Below, piece by piece: positions 13,540 through 24,400 of a stretch of DNA of 64,000 nt (position 1 is its first letter; every line of letters starts with the position of its first letter). Under the pieces are notes generated by a model, which was not told the DNA's origin, did no database searches, and saw nothing but the letters and a program-made list of their open reading frames with translations. The stretch is from Tyto alba. Lineage: Eukaryota > Chordata > Aves > Strigiformes > Tytonidae. The DNA is taken from NCBI RefSeq assembly GCF_018691265.1, contig NW_024881282.1, positions 22,908,399 to 22,972,398 on the forward strand, given 5' to 3'. A program made the translations under genes and the position numbers.

Positions 13540-14796
13540 AATAAATAAAAAGAAAAGAAAAAGAATACCTATATATCTCTATCAAAGTTGATGAATCAGC
13601 ACTTCCCGAGCAGGAAAACGTCTCGTCGGGGCGGCCCCGCCAGCTCTCCTCCGGCAGCACGGCCAGCGCACGGGCACCGCGCCGCGCAAGCACCGCTCCC
13701 GCGGACTCAGCGGCGCGGAGCAGACCGGGCCACCGACACGGGGGAGCGTGACGGGTCGGGCGGCCGCCCCGCTAAGCGCGGAAACCCCGCGCTGCCTCCG
13801 CCACCGGCCTCGACGCCTGTCCCGAGGGGAGCTCGGGTTTTTCCTTCCCCACGCGGGATTCGCTCTCGCTCCCAGCGGCGATGCTGCGCTGCGCCGGCCC
13901 CGCGGGCCACGGGGGAAGGGCTGTGGGACCGCCGATCCGCTCCGCGGAGCGGCCCCGCGGGTCGGCGGCCCTGCGGTGCCATGAGCACACGCGGGACCAG
14001 CCCTCGCCCGGCTCCCACGCACCCCTGCTCCCGGGTGACCAGCAACGCAACGCTGGGACTCACTCCCCCGCCACAGCCGGCTCCACTCTCGAAGTAAAAT
14101 AAAACTCGACTAAGGGAAGCAAATCTAAACCGATCCATCCCGGCACACGCAGCACTGAGGGATGCAGGCGCCGGAGAGCAGCTCCATCCCACTCTCCAGA
14201 GAGACCCACGCCGGGTACCCGCTCGGCCACCCCCCACGGGCATCCCCGAACGATGCTCCGCCGTCCTGCCCGGGCGGGAGGCAGCAGGATTTTTGCTGAG
14301 GAAACAGGCACCTCACGGGCAAAGCTGGGAGAGGCTGGCACTTGGAGACAAAGCGGGGAGGAAAGCAGCCTGCCCTGCGGCCAAGGAATGCTCGCTTTCC
14401 GTGATGCACCGGTTGGGACGTCTCCCGGAACGGCTGTCCCCGGGGTCCGGGGGAGGCTCAGCTCCCCGCCGGCACCTCCGCATTGCCCGGAGGAGGGGAG
14501 GCACCGCGGCTCCGCACCGCCGGCACCCCCGGGGCACACCGCCGGGCACCCGGAGGCTAACGACCCCTCGGGATTAGCGTGCCTCCCCCCTCCGCAAAGC
14601 GGGGATCGCTTCCCCCGGCCCTGCCCAGGGGAGAGAGGCGGAGGGGAGGCAGGTGCCCGCCGGCTCCGGCCCGATTTGCGGGGTGCGGGTTGGGGGGGGG
14701 CCGGTTGAAGGCGCATCGCTCCGGGGGGGGGGGGGTGGCAACGTCGCGGAGAGCTCGGGGGCTGGATGGGGCAGCGGGTCGCGGCGGAGCCCTTAC

Positions 14797-14854
14797 CTGC
14801 GAGCAGGAGGGCGGCTCCCAGCAGCACGGTCCCTGAGAGCAGCTGGCGGGGCAT
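14797..14854 (-). CDS. FLT1: FLT1 (VEGF receptor 1) coding exon 1, signal peptide
   Basis: The exon reads MPRQLLSGTVLLGAALLLA plus the first base of the next codon, then a consensus donor GTAAGG (minus strand, 14796-14791). The peptide has a short basic N-region and a leucine/alanine-rich hydrophobic core, as in a secretory signal peptide. Known FLT1 genes likewise put most of the signal peptide in a short first coding exon. The start codon has A at -3. FLT1 is a membrane tyrosine kinase and decoy receptor for VEGF-A, VEGF-B and PlGF on endothelium. The identity rests on this architecture, on a TATA box about 270 bp upstream and on divergent synteny with POMP. No Ig-domain or kinase exon is in the window to confirm it, so another signal-peptide gene cannot be fully excluded. 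Confidence 0.7.
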
Positions 14855-15104
14855 GGTCCTGCCCGCGGGAGCGCAGGGCTCTTCCCCGGCCGACGGCGGC
14901 GAGGCGGAGGTGGAGGCACCGGCTGGGCTCCGACGGGCTCTCCTCGGTCCCGGGCTCCTCCCGCGGCAGCGGAGATAACGGCGCAGCACGGCGCGGGATC
15001 CGCATCCAGCAGCCCCCGAGCCCTCCCCGCCCGCCCCGGCCCGCGGAAAGGGAGTGTCCGCTGCGAGCCGCCCCGCCAGCTTCACCTCCCGCGGACATCA
15101 ATTA
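14855..15104 (-). other. FLT1: Predicted FLT1 5'UTR
   Basis: The transcription start is placed about 30 bp downstream of the TATA box, giving a GC-rich leader of roughly 250 nt, close to what is known for human FLT1. An upstream ATG at 15098-15096, in weak context, opens a frame that overlaps the FLT1 start codon in another register. The FLT1 frame itself is open back to a TGA at 15100-15098, without an in-frame upstream ATG. The exact start site is inferred. Confidence 0.5.
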
Positions 15105-15126
15105 CCAGCCAGCCCCCGTCCCGCTG

Positions 15127-15134
15127 ATTTATAA
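15127..15134 (-). promoter_or_regulatory. TATA box of FLT1
   Basis: The minus strand reads TTATAAAT within otherwise GC-rich DNA, about 275 bp upstream of the predicted start codon. TATA-containing promoters are unusual inside CpG islands, but the human FLT1 promoter is reported to have a TATA box, which fits. Confidence 0.6.
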
Positions 15135-16044
15135 CTTCTCCACCCCTCATTGCGCACCCCTCCGCCCCCCCCCCCGGCCCACATCCTCCGCCGGGAGCAC
15201 GCCCTCCCCGGGACGCGTCCCCCCGCCCGCCGGCGGGCACAGGGCTGCTCCCCCGCGGGTCTCCCGCCCCCCCCCCCCGGCCCCCGCCGAGCCCGGCCGG
15301 GCCCTCTCGCCGGAGCCCGGCGGCTGGAAACTCCCCGGCCCCCGGGGCCGCCGCGCTGCCGGGGCGGGGAGCGGGGCTGGCCGCCCTCCGCGCCGCCGGG
15401 CTCCACCGGGGAGGGCGCGCACCGGACTGGCGATTCCCGGAGCGAACGCTGAGCGCCGGGGGTCCCCGGCCCGCAGAGCCCTTCTCCTGCCCCGCAGGAA
15501 GGACCCCCGGCAGGGCCGCGGCCCGTCGCCGGTTCCCGGGCCGGGAGCCAGGTCAGGCCGGTGCCGCGCTGCCTTGCCCCGGCTGCCGGGGACGATGCTC
15601 GGGGAGCCCCGGGGGGCCGGGGCTCCTCGCCCCGCGGCGGGGCAGCTTGCCCTGTGCGGGGCCTGATCCGGACCGGCACGGGGGTCCCCTGCCAGCAGCG
15701 CTGAGCGCTCCGAGCAGGGAAGCCAGGAAGGGGCAGCGCTGGCTCGGGATGCTCCGGGAGCCTGTCCTACCGGCACTGCTGCTGGCCTTCACTGGCCCTG
15801 TGACACCCACCCTAGAAATGTATTCCTCCTCCCTATGCACTTACCTCAGGCATTCCATACGTGTTTTATTTTGTGAAAGACCAGAAGACAACCCGTGACA
15901 GCAAAACGAAAGCCCCGTGTTTCCACTTTTCCCCTGTGTAGCCAGAGAAAGGCTATTGGGTGAGTCAGATCTTCGGTTTGACTCAGTATGGCCCTTCCTA
16001 TATTTTTATGCTGTGAAATAAGTTGCAAGAGTGTCAGCACGGGG

Positions 16045-16192
16045 CAGGTAAATGCGATCACCCCCATTTTACAGAGGAGGAAATAGAGGCACACAGAGAG
16101 GTTAGGCGGCTAGTCCAAGGTCATAGGAAGCTAGTGACAAGAGCCAGAAATAGAACTCAGATCTCCTGTGTCCCACCAGACCATCCTGTTCA
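16045..16192 (-). mobile_element. MIR SINE, minus orientation
   Basis: The plus strand shows the reverse complement of the MIR core in order: 'cccccattttacagaggaggaa', 'gaggcacacagagaggtta', 'ccaaggtcat' and 'gaactcagatctcctg'. These are hallmark segments of the MIR/CORE-SINE consensus. MIR elements were active in early amniotes, so this is an ancient copy about 0.95 kb upstream of the predicted FLT1 start site. Confidence 0.75.
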
Positions 16193-19100
16193 AGAAAAAA
16201 GATGAGAAGTTGGTGTTGTTTTTAACTTGAGAACTGTTTAACTTACAATTTTAAAGTCTGTGAGAATATTTCCTGCATGCTTCTGTCCAACTCCTATTCG
16301 TAAGTGACACCCTAAGCTAAGAGTTCAAGCCTGAGTTTTTCAACCTTCCTGCCCCCAACCGAGACCTCGAAATAACATAGTTATGGATACCTTCCCCCTC
16401 ATCTGCTTACACCATGGGGGAAAGAACCCAGAGGTTTCTTTCCCGAAGAGGATGACTCATAAGAAATCACCTCCTCCAGTGGAGAGGACAGCAGCTGGGA
16501 AAACAGTTGGCCAGTGAGGACAGCCCAACCAGAACTAGGACACCGGGCGTCCTGACAGCTCAGACCCCCTAGGAGCAAGGGCTCCCTGTGGAAGGAGCTA
16601 AGGGAACTGTATGTCCCTGCCTTTGACCTACCCAGTGCTGAGTACATGCTGAGTCTGAGATGATGCAGGCCCCATCACAAGCTTAGCAGCCATGCCACAC
16701 CAGTTCCTCCCCACCCTCTTCACACCTCCTACATCACAGCTGCATCCAGTCATGGCCCTCCAAAGACCACTGCACTTTGGCAAGACATACCTCTTTCCTT
16801 CTTCAACGGATGTCATCAGCTCCTCATCCACCCAAGGAACTGAGGACCAAGGAGGGCAAGCCTGAAGATCTGCTCCTATCCCCTCATCGTTCTTCATATG
16901 CTAAGGCCAGGGAGAGAAGAAATGTGGAGCCTGGATGAAGACTGAAAAGACCCCAGTAGTGAGATACGGGGAAGAAAGAGGTAGCAGACATTCCCATAAA
17001 ACAGAATGAAGGTACAGTGGGAAGCCTCTGCCTGGAACTGGATGAAAGGCATCTCTAAACACATGGGCTGAAGCATCTGGACAGATGGACAGTGTGCATA
17101 TGAAGGGGACGGCAGCATGGAACCTATTTGATCTTATAAACCTATTGATCTTAATTTTTGTGTACCACCATGTAACTGGCGACACCTAGTAGGGTGAGAA
17201 CTTATTTTGAAAAGCGGTTTAGGTGCTATGGACAAAAAAACACTAAAGGAGCTGGTCATAGACCTGTCCCAAGCAAATGTCCATCCTGCAGGTGAGATGA
17301 TCTCTTTGTACCAGAATCTTGGGCCTTGCTCCCATGCTAAACAATGGGTGGCATATGTGAGGACAATTTTTATCCTTGGAAGAAAGGATATATAACTGTT
17401 GTGATGTTCCCTTCAGCTCTGAAATGTGGGAAGTTTCCTTTTTCTAGCATTTGTTAAAAAGACTATTACTAAATACTAGACAGGAAATCAGCCAGATTTA
17501 GCAGCTGAGAGTAAGTCCTCTTTGAAACCTGTCAGGCAAACACCCTTGCTGCAAGGCTGATCACCTGCTCAACCTCCAGTACTACAGAAGCTGCAAAAGA
17601 GAGAGGAGAAACAGCCTTCACGGTAGACAACACCTGGTTTTAGTGTTCATTTGTAGCCCAGCCAGTACCCAGTATTGTTTCATTTTACCCTGCTCTGGAG
17701 GAAGATGGCTTCTGCCAAGCCTTTCGCTTGAATATCCCATGTAATCTGACACTAAGGTCTTCCAGTTGTCAGGCAGCAAAAGCACCAGGTCTCCAGTATG
17801 CATCCCTTACCCCTCTCTGGCCAACAGGACTCACTGGAACAACACAGAAAATGAGCAATAGGAAATTTAATTGAAGAGACGAGTAATCAGGGCATTCAGC
17901 TGCTGGGTCCGCCTTGAGTAGCAGACTACCATGCTGCAGAGAAACACAGACACCACCCTGAGCACATAGGACCTTTCATAGCTGAATACTTAACCGGGGC
18001 ATTGCCTCTTGTTTGCTCTCTGCCAGTCTTTATGACTCTTTCATGTCTGGCTTCAAGAGTTAGTTGGGGTGGAGGCTCCTCTCAACCAGGATATGACTTA
18101 GTCAAGTCGCTGGGATACATCCTGAGGTTATGGATTCTACTCCCCATTGGAATTAGGACACTTGGAACATCCTGAGTTAAGGCTTTAGCCAATTCTCCCG
18201 GGAGGAATCGCTTGGACAGTTCCCGTGGACCTGGCAAAAATAAAGAGCCTGGAAAATCCCACTCACACCAGCAGCTGATACCCTCCCAATCTGACCTGAC
18301 TCTTTCCAGTCATGGAAGCTATTTTTTATTTGCCCAGTACTCAAAATATCTTCTTGTGGCACTGGTTCCAATGTTCAGAGTGTTACACAAAAAGGCCACC
18401 GCCAGCACCTGCAGAGCAGGTGCCTGCCCATGGAAGAAGACCACATGGGCCAGAGTTACAGCTGAGGGACCTCATGGTATCTGTTGATCCCTGTACTCAC
18501 AGCAGAGAGGTAGACACCTCACAGGAACAGACTGGACTGCCTTTGAGGTGGTCCCAAGGTCCAGCTGTTGGGAGAGAAGGAAAGATGTCAAAGCAGAGCA
18601 GATTGGATCTCCCTCTGCAGGTCTTCTGCGGAATCTGCATCTGCCAACTGACTTCTTTTAAGAGGACTGGGTGCCCCCAGGACGGAAAATTTAAGCAAAG
18701 CAGTATTTCAGTTGATCACCCCAAAATATTACCATTTTTTCAGAGCCAGTGGGGAAGGGTCCACTGCTCCCTGTCCACCAGTGGGAGACTCCTCCATCCC
18801 CATAGTCCCTCATCCCTCATCGGTTGCTCTGGCACAACCATTTCTGGGACTCACAGCTGTTTCTGGGGCTCAGTGTAAAACAGTTTGGTGAAATAATCCA
18901 GGATGTAACTTGTCTGCTTTCTACGGAGGGCCACTTATAACCTGGGTCGTTTCACTGATACAGCTTACAGCACGCCTGCACAAGGGGAGAATGAGTGGAC
19001 TGTGACAACTGGAAGAATATTTGAGCTCTTTATACTGATCTAGCTACCGGGGAGACTAATCAGGGGCAAGATCCTAGGTAAGATGCACCGAGTCTACTGT

Positions 19101-20678
19101 ACTCAAGGCCTTCTTCTGACTCTCTTTTCTTCTCTCTTTTCAATGATGTGTTTTCAGTCACCGTTATTTTTACATCCTCTGGTCCCATCTCCCTATGTCA
19201 GGAACAGAGTTTAAGAGGCATATTACCAAGTAAATCCCATTTACCATCATCATTAAGACTTTAGCTGCTGCTGTTATTTGGATGTGCCCACTACATTGAA
19301 AGTTGCATGTAAACCAAAGTAAAGTTCCTTAGTTTTCTCCAGGACCAAGAGAATAAAAGACTGACATCTCTTCTCTGTACTACGGTGTTTACTGGGACAG
19401 CTACTTATACCTACCCACCAGGAACATGCGTAGGTAAGTGTATGCAGAGGCACAAACTACAGCTGTGCTCGTGCTTTCCCTCAGCGAGGCTGAGCTTTAC
19501 CTTACATTATATATAATGTACCCGGTCAGCCTGTGTGGCAGTGACAGCCAAAAGCTGCAGCAAAGAATTAGTCCTTGCAGGATGACCTCACAGCACTGCT
19601 GCCCATCCTTCACTGAAGGGAAGGACAGCTCAGAACAGCGACTGTGTCACCTCTTCATCCAAATTTCCTACCTGCCTCAAAGCTAGGGCCGCCTCTGAGG
19701 GCAGGCAAAGCAGGCAGCTGTCTAACCATAGCAAGGAAGCAGAGGCAACCGGAGCACATAATTTGCCACTGCTCATTTTTTATTATAGTCTACTGGCATG
19801 AGCAATTAATCAGATTACCTGGTATTTTATTGGGAGGTTAGGAAGCTAATGAGTAAGAGCTCCTGCAATATTCAGGCCCGGAGAGTACCCTCCTTCCAGG
19901 AGTTTCAGTGGCTGAGTTGAGGAGCTTAGCTCCACGAGGTCAGTGCATTCGCTGGCAGTAACTCTTGCGGAGAAAGCTAAAGTCTGCCCCTCCTGTCCCT
20001 GGGGAGCTGCTTTGTAACAGAGGTTGTACCACTGGTCCTTGCTTACACTACACCGCGGTTCGAAGCAGTTACACCCGCACCCGGTCTTGTACAACCACCG
20101 CGGCCTTGGGGATCACCAGGCAGTGTCTGACCCTGGACCTGATCCCGACCCAGACCTGCCATCCCGCATTCTGTGTGCAGCAGCTTCTCTCACCTGACTT
20201 TTTACTGCGCTTGGCTCACTCGGGAATCAGCCGGTCCTCGCTGGCCCCTGGCACATCCAACACGATTTGGACTCTGTCCCCAACTCCTCTTCCTGTCAGG
20301 ACCATACAGCAGAACGCCAGTGATTTCATCCCCCTTACTAAAAGCAAACTCTTACAATACACATTTTCTTTCAAAATACTGCACAATTGATTTTATATGT
20401 GCATTCAGCAATATTTCACTGAACAGGAAAAAAAAAAAAAAGAGTAGAGCAAGGATTTTTTTGTCCCCGAAAAACACAAGTACAATAGAAGAATGCTAGT
20501 AAGCATTTCCACTGTATGCTGGACCCTGCTCGTACACACGCACACCTGCATCAATATAGGAATGACCTACTTTCGGCGTAGCTGGGTTAGTGTGGTGGTG
20601 ATGTAGTGCTCTCAGCTTCACCTCCCAGGTGTCTGAAATCTAGTCCCCAGCCATCACTTCTTCCCTTTATCCGTGAGG

Positions 20679-20714
20679 ATATATATACATATACATATAT
20701 ATATACACACATAT
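20679..20714. repeat. AT/AC dinucleotide microsatellite
   Basis: Interrupted (AT)n with AC interspersions. No other feature is associated with it. Confidence 0.85.
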
Positions 20715-21440
20715 GCTTTTCCTGGAGCCATCAGTACATGAATGTACCAGGATAAGTGTTCAGAAAGAGGCAAGACCACATGAAAGGACTGACTGCATCT
20801 CCCCCCTGTGGAAGCAGGCCAAGGTCACTGCATTTCAGTGGGAAAGACAACCAGAAGGTCAGCAAAAGAACCACAAAACCAAACCAAAACATGTCAAAAA
20901 GGGAAAACTACCCAAGAAAATATTGGGCCATGGAAAGAAAACCAGCCTTATAATGAAGAGCTCTTTTCCTCTTACCACCCCAAACACAAGCCTCTAGAGG
21001 GTTCTTCACCATAATCCAAACCAGGCCCCCACGCCGGGAGCCTGCGCAGCTGCTCCTCACAGAGAAGCTGGTGACTCAGTGATGTGCACGAATGCCTATG
21101 TCCTGATTATTTTGGAACAAATCAGATACAAAATGTGAACAAAAGTAAACAGTTATCTGACCACAGAAATGATGTTCACAGGAGTATCCTGGGAGCTCTA
21201 CTGGGAAATGTGGGATATGTACAGCACTGTCAAGGCCTTGCAGCACCGGAGTAATGCATACGGTTACACCACCACATGTGTCCCAAATAGTGGGGTTGGT
21301 GTACTCCATGCCCCATGTGCCGGCTCACTTACATGACCGCAAGCAGAGAGGTTTCAGGAGAAAGAATTCAGGGCCAGGGAGGTCCAACTGGTCTAAACCC
21401 GTAGCAATGAAAGCCTACCAGACAGGTGGAAAGAAAGAGT

Positions 21441-21512
21441 TTGCGCAGAACCTCATCAGAGCTATCTCCAGCCACAGTGTTTGCCCAGAACCATGTCAGA
21501 GCTGTCTCCAGC
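21441..21512 (+). repeat. Degenerate 40-bp tandem duplication
   Basis: Two 32-bp blocks at 21441-21472 and 21481-21512 share most positions ('ttgc.cagaacc..tcagagct.tctccagc') with a 40-bp period. Divergence between the copies indicates an old local duplication. Confidence 0.75.
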
Positions 21513-22734
21513 TCTATCTGCAAGTAGCAAGGATGACGTTTTACAGAGGGAGACCAAGGAGAGCTTCACTGGTCCAGGGGGAGTAAAAGAGCTTCCTCTG
21601 AAACGCACTATAATTGTCTTTTCTTTCTTCCTCCAGCAATGATTGAGATTTTCAAGACAAAGTTTTAAGACAGCTCCTTTCCAGAACACATTTCCTTGAA
21701 AATAAGTTAAAAAGTAAGGATAAAAAGTGTTAAAACACACCCCCTCCCACCCCCCCCCCAAAAAAAAAAAAAAAAACAGTAGAAAAAATGAAACTGGCTG
21801 ACAGCAATAGTTAAAAGATTGTTTCACTTCCAGTTCCACGAGATACCCGTGGTGATGTGGGCAGTTATTACCTTAGTGATGCAACAGCGTCATTTCCATG
21901 CTATGAAATGAGTATCTCTGCCTCCTTCAGTGCAGGAAAACCATAACTGGCAGATCAGCACAACGTGGGGGCAGAAAAGGGTTGCCTGCTGACTCGGCAA
22001 GCCTCAGAGCTGCCCATCTGGAGCTTTGAAACCCCTGTCTGGGAATGGTCCCTTGACACCAGGTCCAGCAGGCAGGACTCAGCACAGGTCTAGGAGGGAG
22101 AATGATCCGTGCATCAACTAATCTTACAAGTACCAGGAGCTGCTGATGCAGTTTATGTGTGTCCTTACCTCACAGAGTTCCCAGCTCCTCTCCAGAAGCT
22201 GAGGTTTAGGGTGTTGTTGGCAAAAGAGAAAAAACAAGAACAGACCACAGGATTTTGGTGGCAAAACTTCTCTTGAAATCCTCAGAGTTTGCACTGACTT
22301 CTCCTCAATCCCGGTAATGGGAGACAGAGGGAAGATGGGGAAGGCAGGACTGGGCTGCAGTCGCTGAATCCAAACCCGCATCTGCCTGAACACCACAAGG
22401 CAATGAAGAACATAACATCATTTGAAGAACGAATGTGGAATATGTGTTATACTTTATACACACACAGTCTTTGTTGAGGGAAAACTTGCCCCAAAGGTCT
22501 ATGTCTGCACTGACTATGTCTTTTTTAACCCTGTAATACAAGGGGTTGAACATCTCCTGAGGAGAGCTGGATTAGAAAGACATTTTAATATTTTATTAAC
22601 AAGAGTGTGGCCTTTCTGGGACAAGCTTTATGCAAGAGATAATATCATTAGAAGAAACTGGTTAGAAGTGATTTCAAGGAGTCAGACTTTACAGGTAGCA
22701 CCAGCTGTCAAAGGGCTGAGCTCTCAATTTGGAT

Positions 22735-22960
22735 TTTTTTTTTTTTCATTTTATTTGCTTGTTTGTTTGTTGGTTGGTTTGGTTTGCTTTTTTTGTTTGT
22801 TTTGTTTTGTTTGTTTGTTTGTTTTGGGGTTTCGTTTTGTTTGGTTTGGTTTTTTGTTTGTTTGTTTGTGGGGGGGGGTTTGGGGGGGTGGTGTTTGGGT
22901 TTTTTGTTGTTTTGGTTTAGTTCTTTTTTGTTTGTTTCTTTCTTTGTTTTTAACGCTCCC
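22735..22960 (+). repeat. T/G-rich simple repeat, (TTTG)n and related
   Basis: About 220 bp made almost entirely of T and G, in TTTG, TTGG and long-G units, with a run of nine Gs near 22.87 kb. It borders the orphan CpG-rich block. A 363-codon plus-strand frame (22422-23513) crosses it, but its translation is low-complexity F/V/C/L/G and is not a gene. Confidence 0.9.
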
Positions 22961-22976
22961 AACTAGAAACAGACCT

Positions 22977-24400
22977 TTTTTTTTTATTATTTTTTTTTTC
23001 CTTCCCCCCCCCCCCTCCCCGCACCTCCAAAGAGGAGCTAAGCAGGCTGTGCTCCCATTCAAAGAACCGGGAGACGCTGCGACTCGCCGTGCCACCTTCA
23101 GCCCAAGGCAGATGGAGGGAGAGAGGGACAAACCCGCGGCAGGGACCCGGGGAGGGGGGGGGGGGGGTCGGGTCAGAAACACCGCAGCCCCCCGGCACCG
23201 AAGGAGCCCCTGCGCTTCCCCGGAGCCCCCCCCTCTCCCCGGGGCTGCACCGGGCTGGGGGCGGGGGGGGGGGGGGGCTGAGGCGGCGGGCGGGGGGCAG
23301 GCGGGACCCGGCGGGGAGCCCCCGCGGCGGGCGGAGCGGGGCGGAGCGGGGCGCGTTTTTTCCGCGCCGCGGAGCCGCGCTCAGGTCTTCCCCTGCGCCG
23401 GGGAGGGTGCGGAGAGGAGGCTGCTGCCGCTTCCCTTCCCGAGAGCCAGCCAGCCGAATTTCCCGGGGTGTGTACGGTCAGCAATAAAAAGAGAAACGCA
23501 CGATCCAAGTTAATTTTCCACCCCCGAAAGGAAATGCTGCTTCCTGTATTATGCAAGGCTGGTGCCAACAACACTGACACAGGAGTCTATTGTCCTTTTC
23601 ACAAAGCCATGGTGGGGAAGGACGCCTGAGAAAATAGTCCTTTTGCAACAGCAAGGAGCTTTTGATCTTTGGGGGGGGGTGGGGGTGGGGGTGGGGGTGG
23701 GAAGGAAAAAAAAAAAAAAATTAGAAGAGCGGGTGTGAGCTGGGGGGGCTGGGAGGGATGCACCGGGCGGAGCGGGGAGCGCGGCGAGGACGGCCCCAGC
23801 CGGTACCGGGTGCCCCTCGTCGTCCCTCCAGCCCTGCTCAAGAGGCCAGGATGCGCCAAAGTGCCTGCAAATGTCTTTCCTTTTCCATAAAAAGCGATCA
23901 CACGGCTTCAGCTCTGCTTCCGATGTGTGCAAGCCGGAACAAAGACACCAGGGATTAAGAGCCTCTTCCTGCCCTCCCCCCCGCCTCCCCCCCCCCCCCC
24001 CCCCAGCCCCTCGTTTAATGCAGATGATTTACAAAGCCTCGGTCACCGGGAAGGAGCCAATGTCTCCCTCGTCGGTGCTGGGGGGTGTCCCGGCTCCCCC
24101 GAACCGGTCCCGGAGGACACGGCTGCACGGCGGGCCCGATCCTCGCAGGTGGGAGCCGGTTGATGCCGCCCCCCCCCCCCCCCCCCTTCCCGTTCCCGGC
24201 GCCCCGGGGGGTTGGGCACAAGCCGGGGGCAGCCAGCCCGCAGGGTCCCAAGGGGCCGGGACACCCCCCCCGCCGAGCGGGTGGGCTGCCGGGGGGGTCC
24301 CGCTCCCCACCGGCCAGGGCCCGGGGTACCCGGTGCTCGGGCCAGCTGCACGCCCCAGCAGTTTCTTAGCAGGAAAAGAGAAGTAACATCTGAAGAAGAG
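22977..24400. promoter_or_regulatory. Orphan CpG-rich block with poly-G and poly-C tracts
   Basis: A second GC- and CpG-rich block lies about 8 kb upstream of FLT1 and 27 kb from POMP. It contains pure tracts of C12 (23004-23015), G14 (23154-23167), G15 (23263-23277), C18 (23987-24004) and C18 (24169-24186), plus a (GGGGGT)n tract at 23671-23700. No recognisable coding exon was found on either strand; the longest frames are compositional. It could be a CpG-island promoter of a non-coding RNA, an endothelial enhancer or alternative FLT1 promoter, or an orphan island. Confidence 0.6.
23671..23700 (+). repeat. (GGGGGT)n tract, strong G-quadruplex candidate
   Basis: Nine Gs followed by several GGGGGT units satisfy the four-G-run quadruplex rule on the plus strand many times over. 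An A-run follows directly. Confidence 0.85.

Larger units (their letters stand above)
1..14796 (-). other. FLT1: FLT1 intron 1 (partial; gene continues beyond the window)
   Basis: This is the stretch downstream, in minus-strand sense, of the splice donor closing the predicted FLT1 exon 1. I searched it by eye for the second FLT1 exon, which would encode the mature N-terminus leading into the first Ig domain, and recognised nothing. Intron 1 is therefore inferred to exceed 14.8 kb. The stretch is mostly AT-rich unique sequence with CR1 fragments near 6.0 and perhaps 11.9 kb, a poly-A/purine tract near 4.8 kb, a strong hairpin near 7.07 kb and a tRNA-derived SINE near 13.4 kb. Open frames here are short or featureless. 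The assignment depends on the exon 1 call being right. Confidence 0.6.
13600..15700. promoter_or_regulatory. CpG island spanning the FLT1 promoter and exon 1
   Basis: GC content rises abruptly at about 13.6 kb and falls again at about 15.7 kb. CpG dinucleotides are dense throughout, unlike the CpG-poor flanks. The island contains the predicted FLT1 TATA box, 5'UTR, start codon and first splice donor. Several very long open frames occur on both strands inside it (up to about 340 codons). They reflect the lack of AT-rich stop codons in GC-rich DNA and are not taken as genes. Confidence 0.85.
15701..22700. other. Intergenic, FLT1-upstream flank, no gene recognised
   Basis: This is 7 kb of mixed-composition sequence upstream of FLT1. 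It contains a MIR SINE near 16.1 kb, an AT/AC microsatellite at 20.7 kb, a degenerate 40-bp tandem duplication near 21.45 kb and a C9/A17 tract at about 21.75 kb. An open frame of 188 codons (18312-18878, plus) and one of 141 codons (19965-20390, plus) show no recognisable domain, and the composition fits chance. A CpG-richer patch at 19990-20290 is too weak to call an island. Confidence 0.6.

Noticed and set aside
14060..15085. 341-codon minus-strand frame containing the FLT1 start
   Set aside because: Only the 58 bases of exon 1 within it are taken as coding. The frame runs past a consensus donor into intron and its upstream part begins at a non-ATG codon.
14653..15666. 337-codon plus-strand open frame across the FLT1 CpG island
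   Set aside because: It is antisense to the FLT1 exon and 5'UTR. The translation is almost all Pro/Arg/Gly/Ala, as expected for any frame in stop-poor GC-rich DNA. No domain or splice support.
18312..18878. 188-codon plus-strand frame
   Set aside because: No recognisable domain, no promoter or splice context, and an overlapping frame of similar appearance; consistent with chance.
22422..23513. 363-codon plus-strand frame
   Set aside because: It crosses the T/G simple repeat and poly-C/poly-G tracts; the translation is low complexity with no domain.
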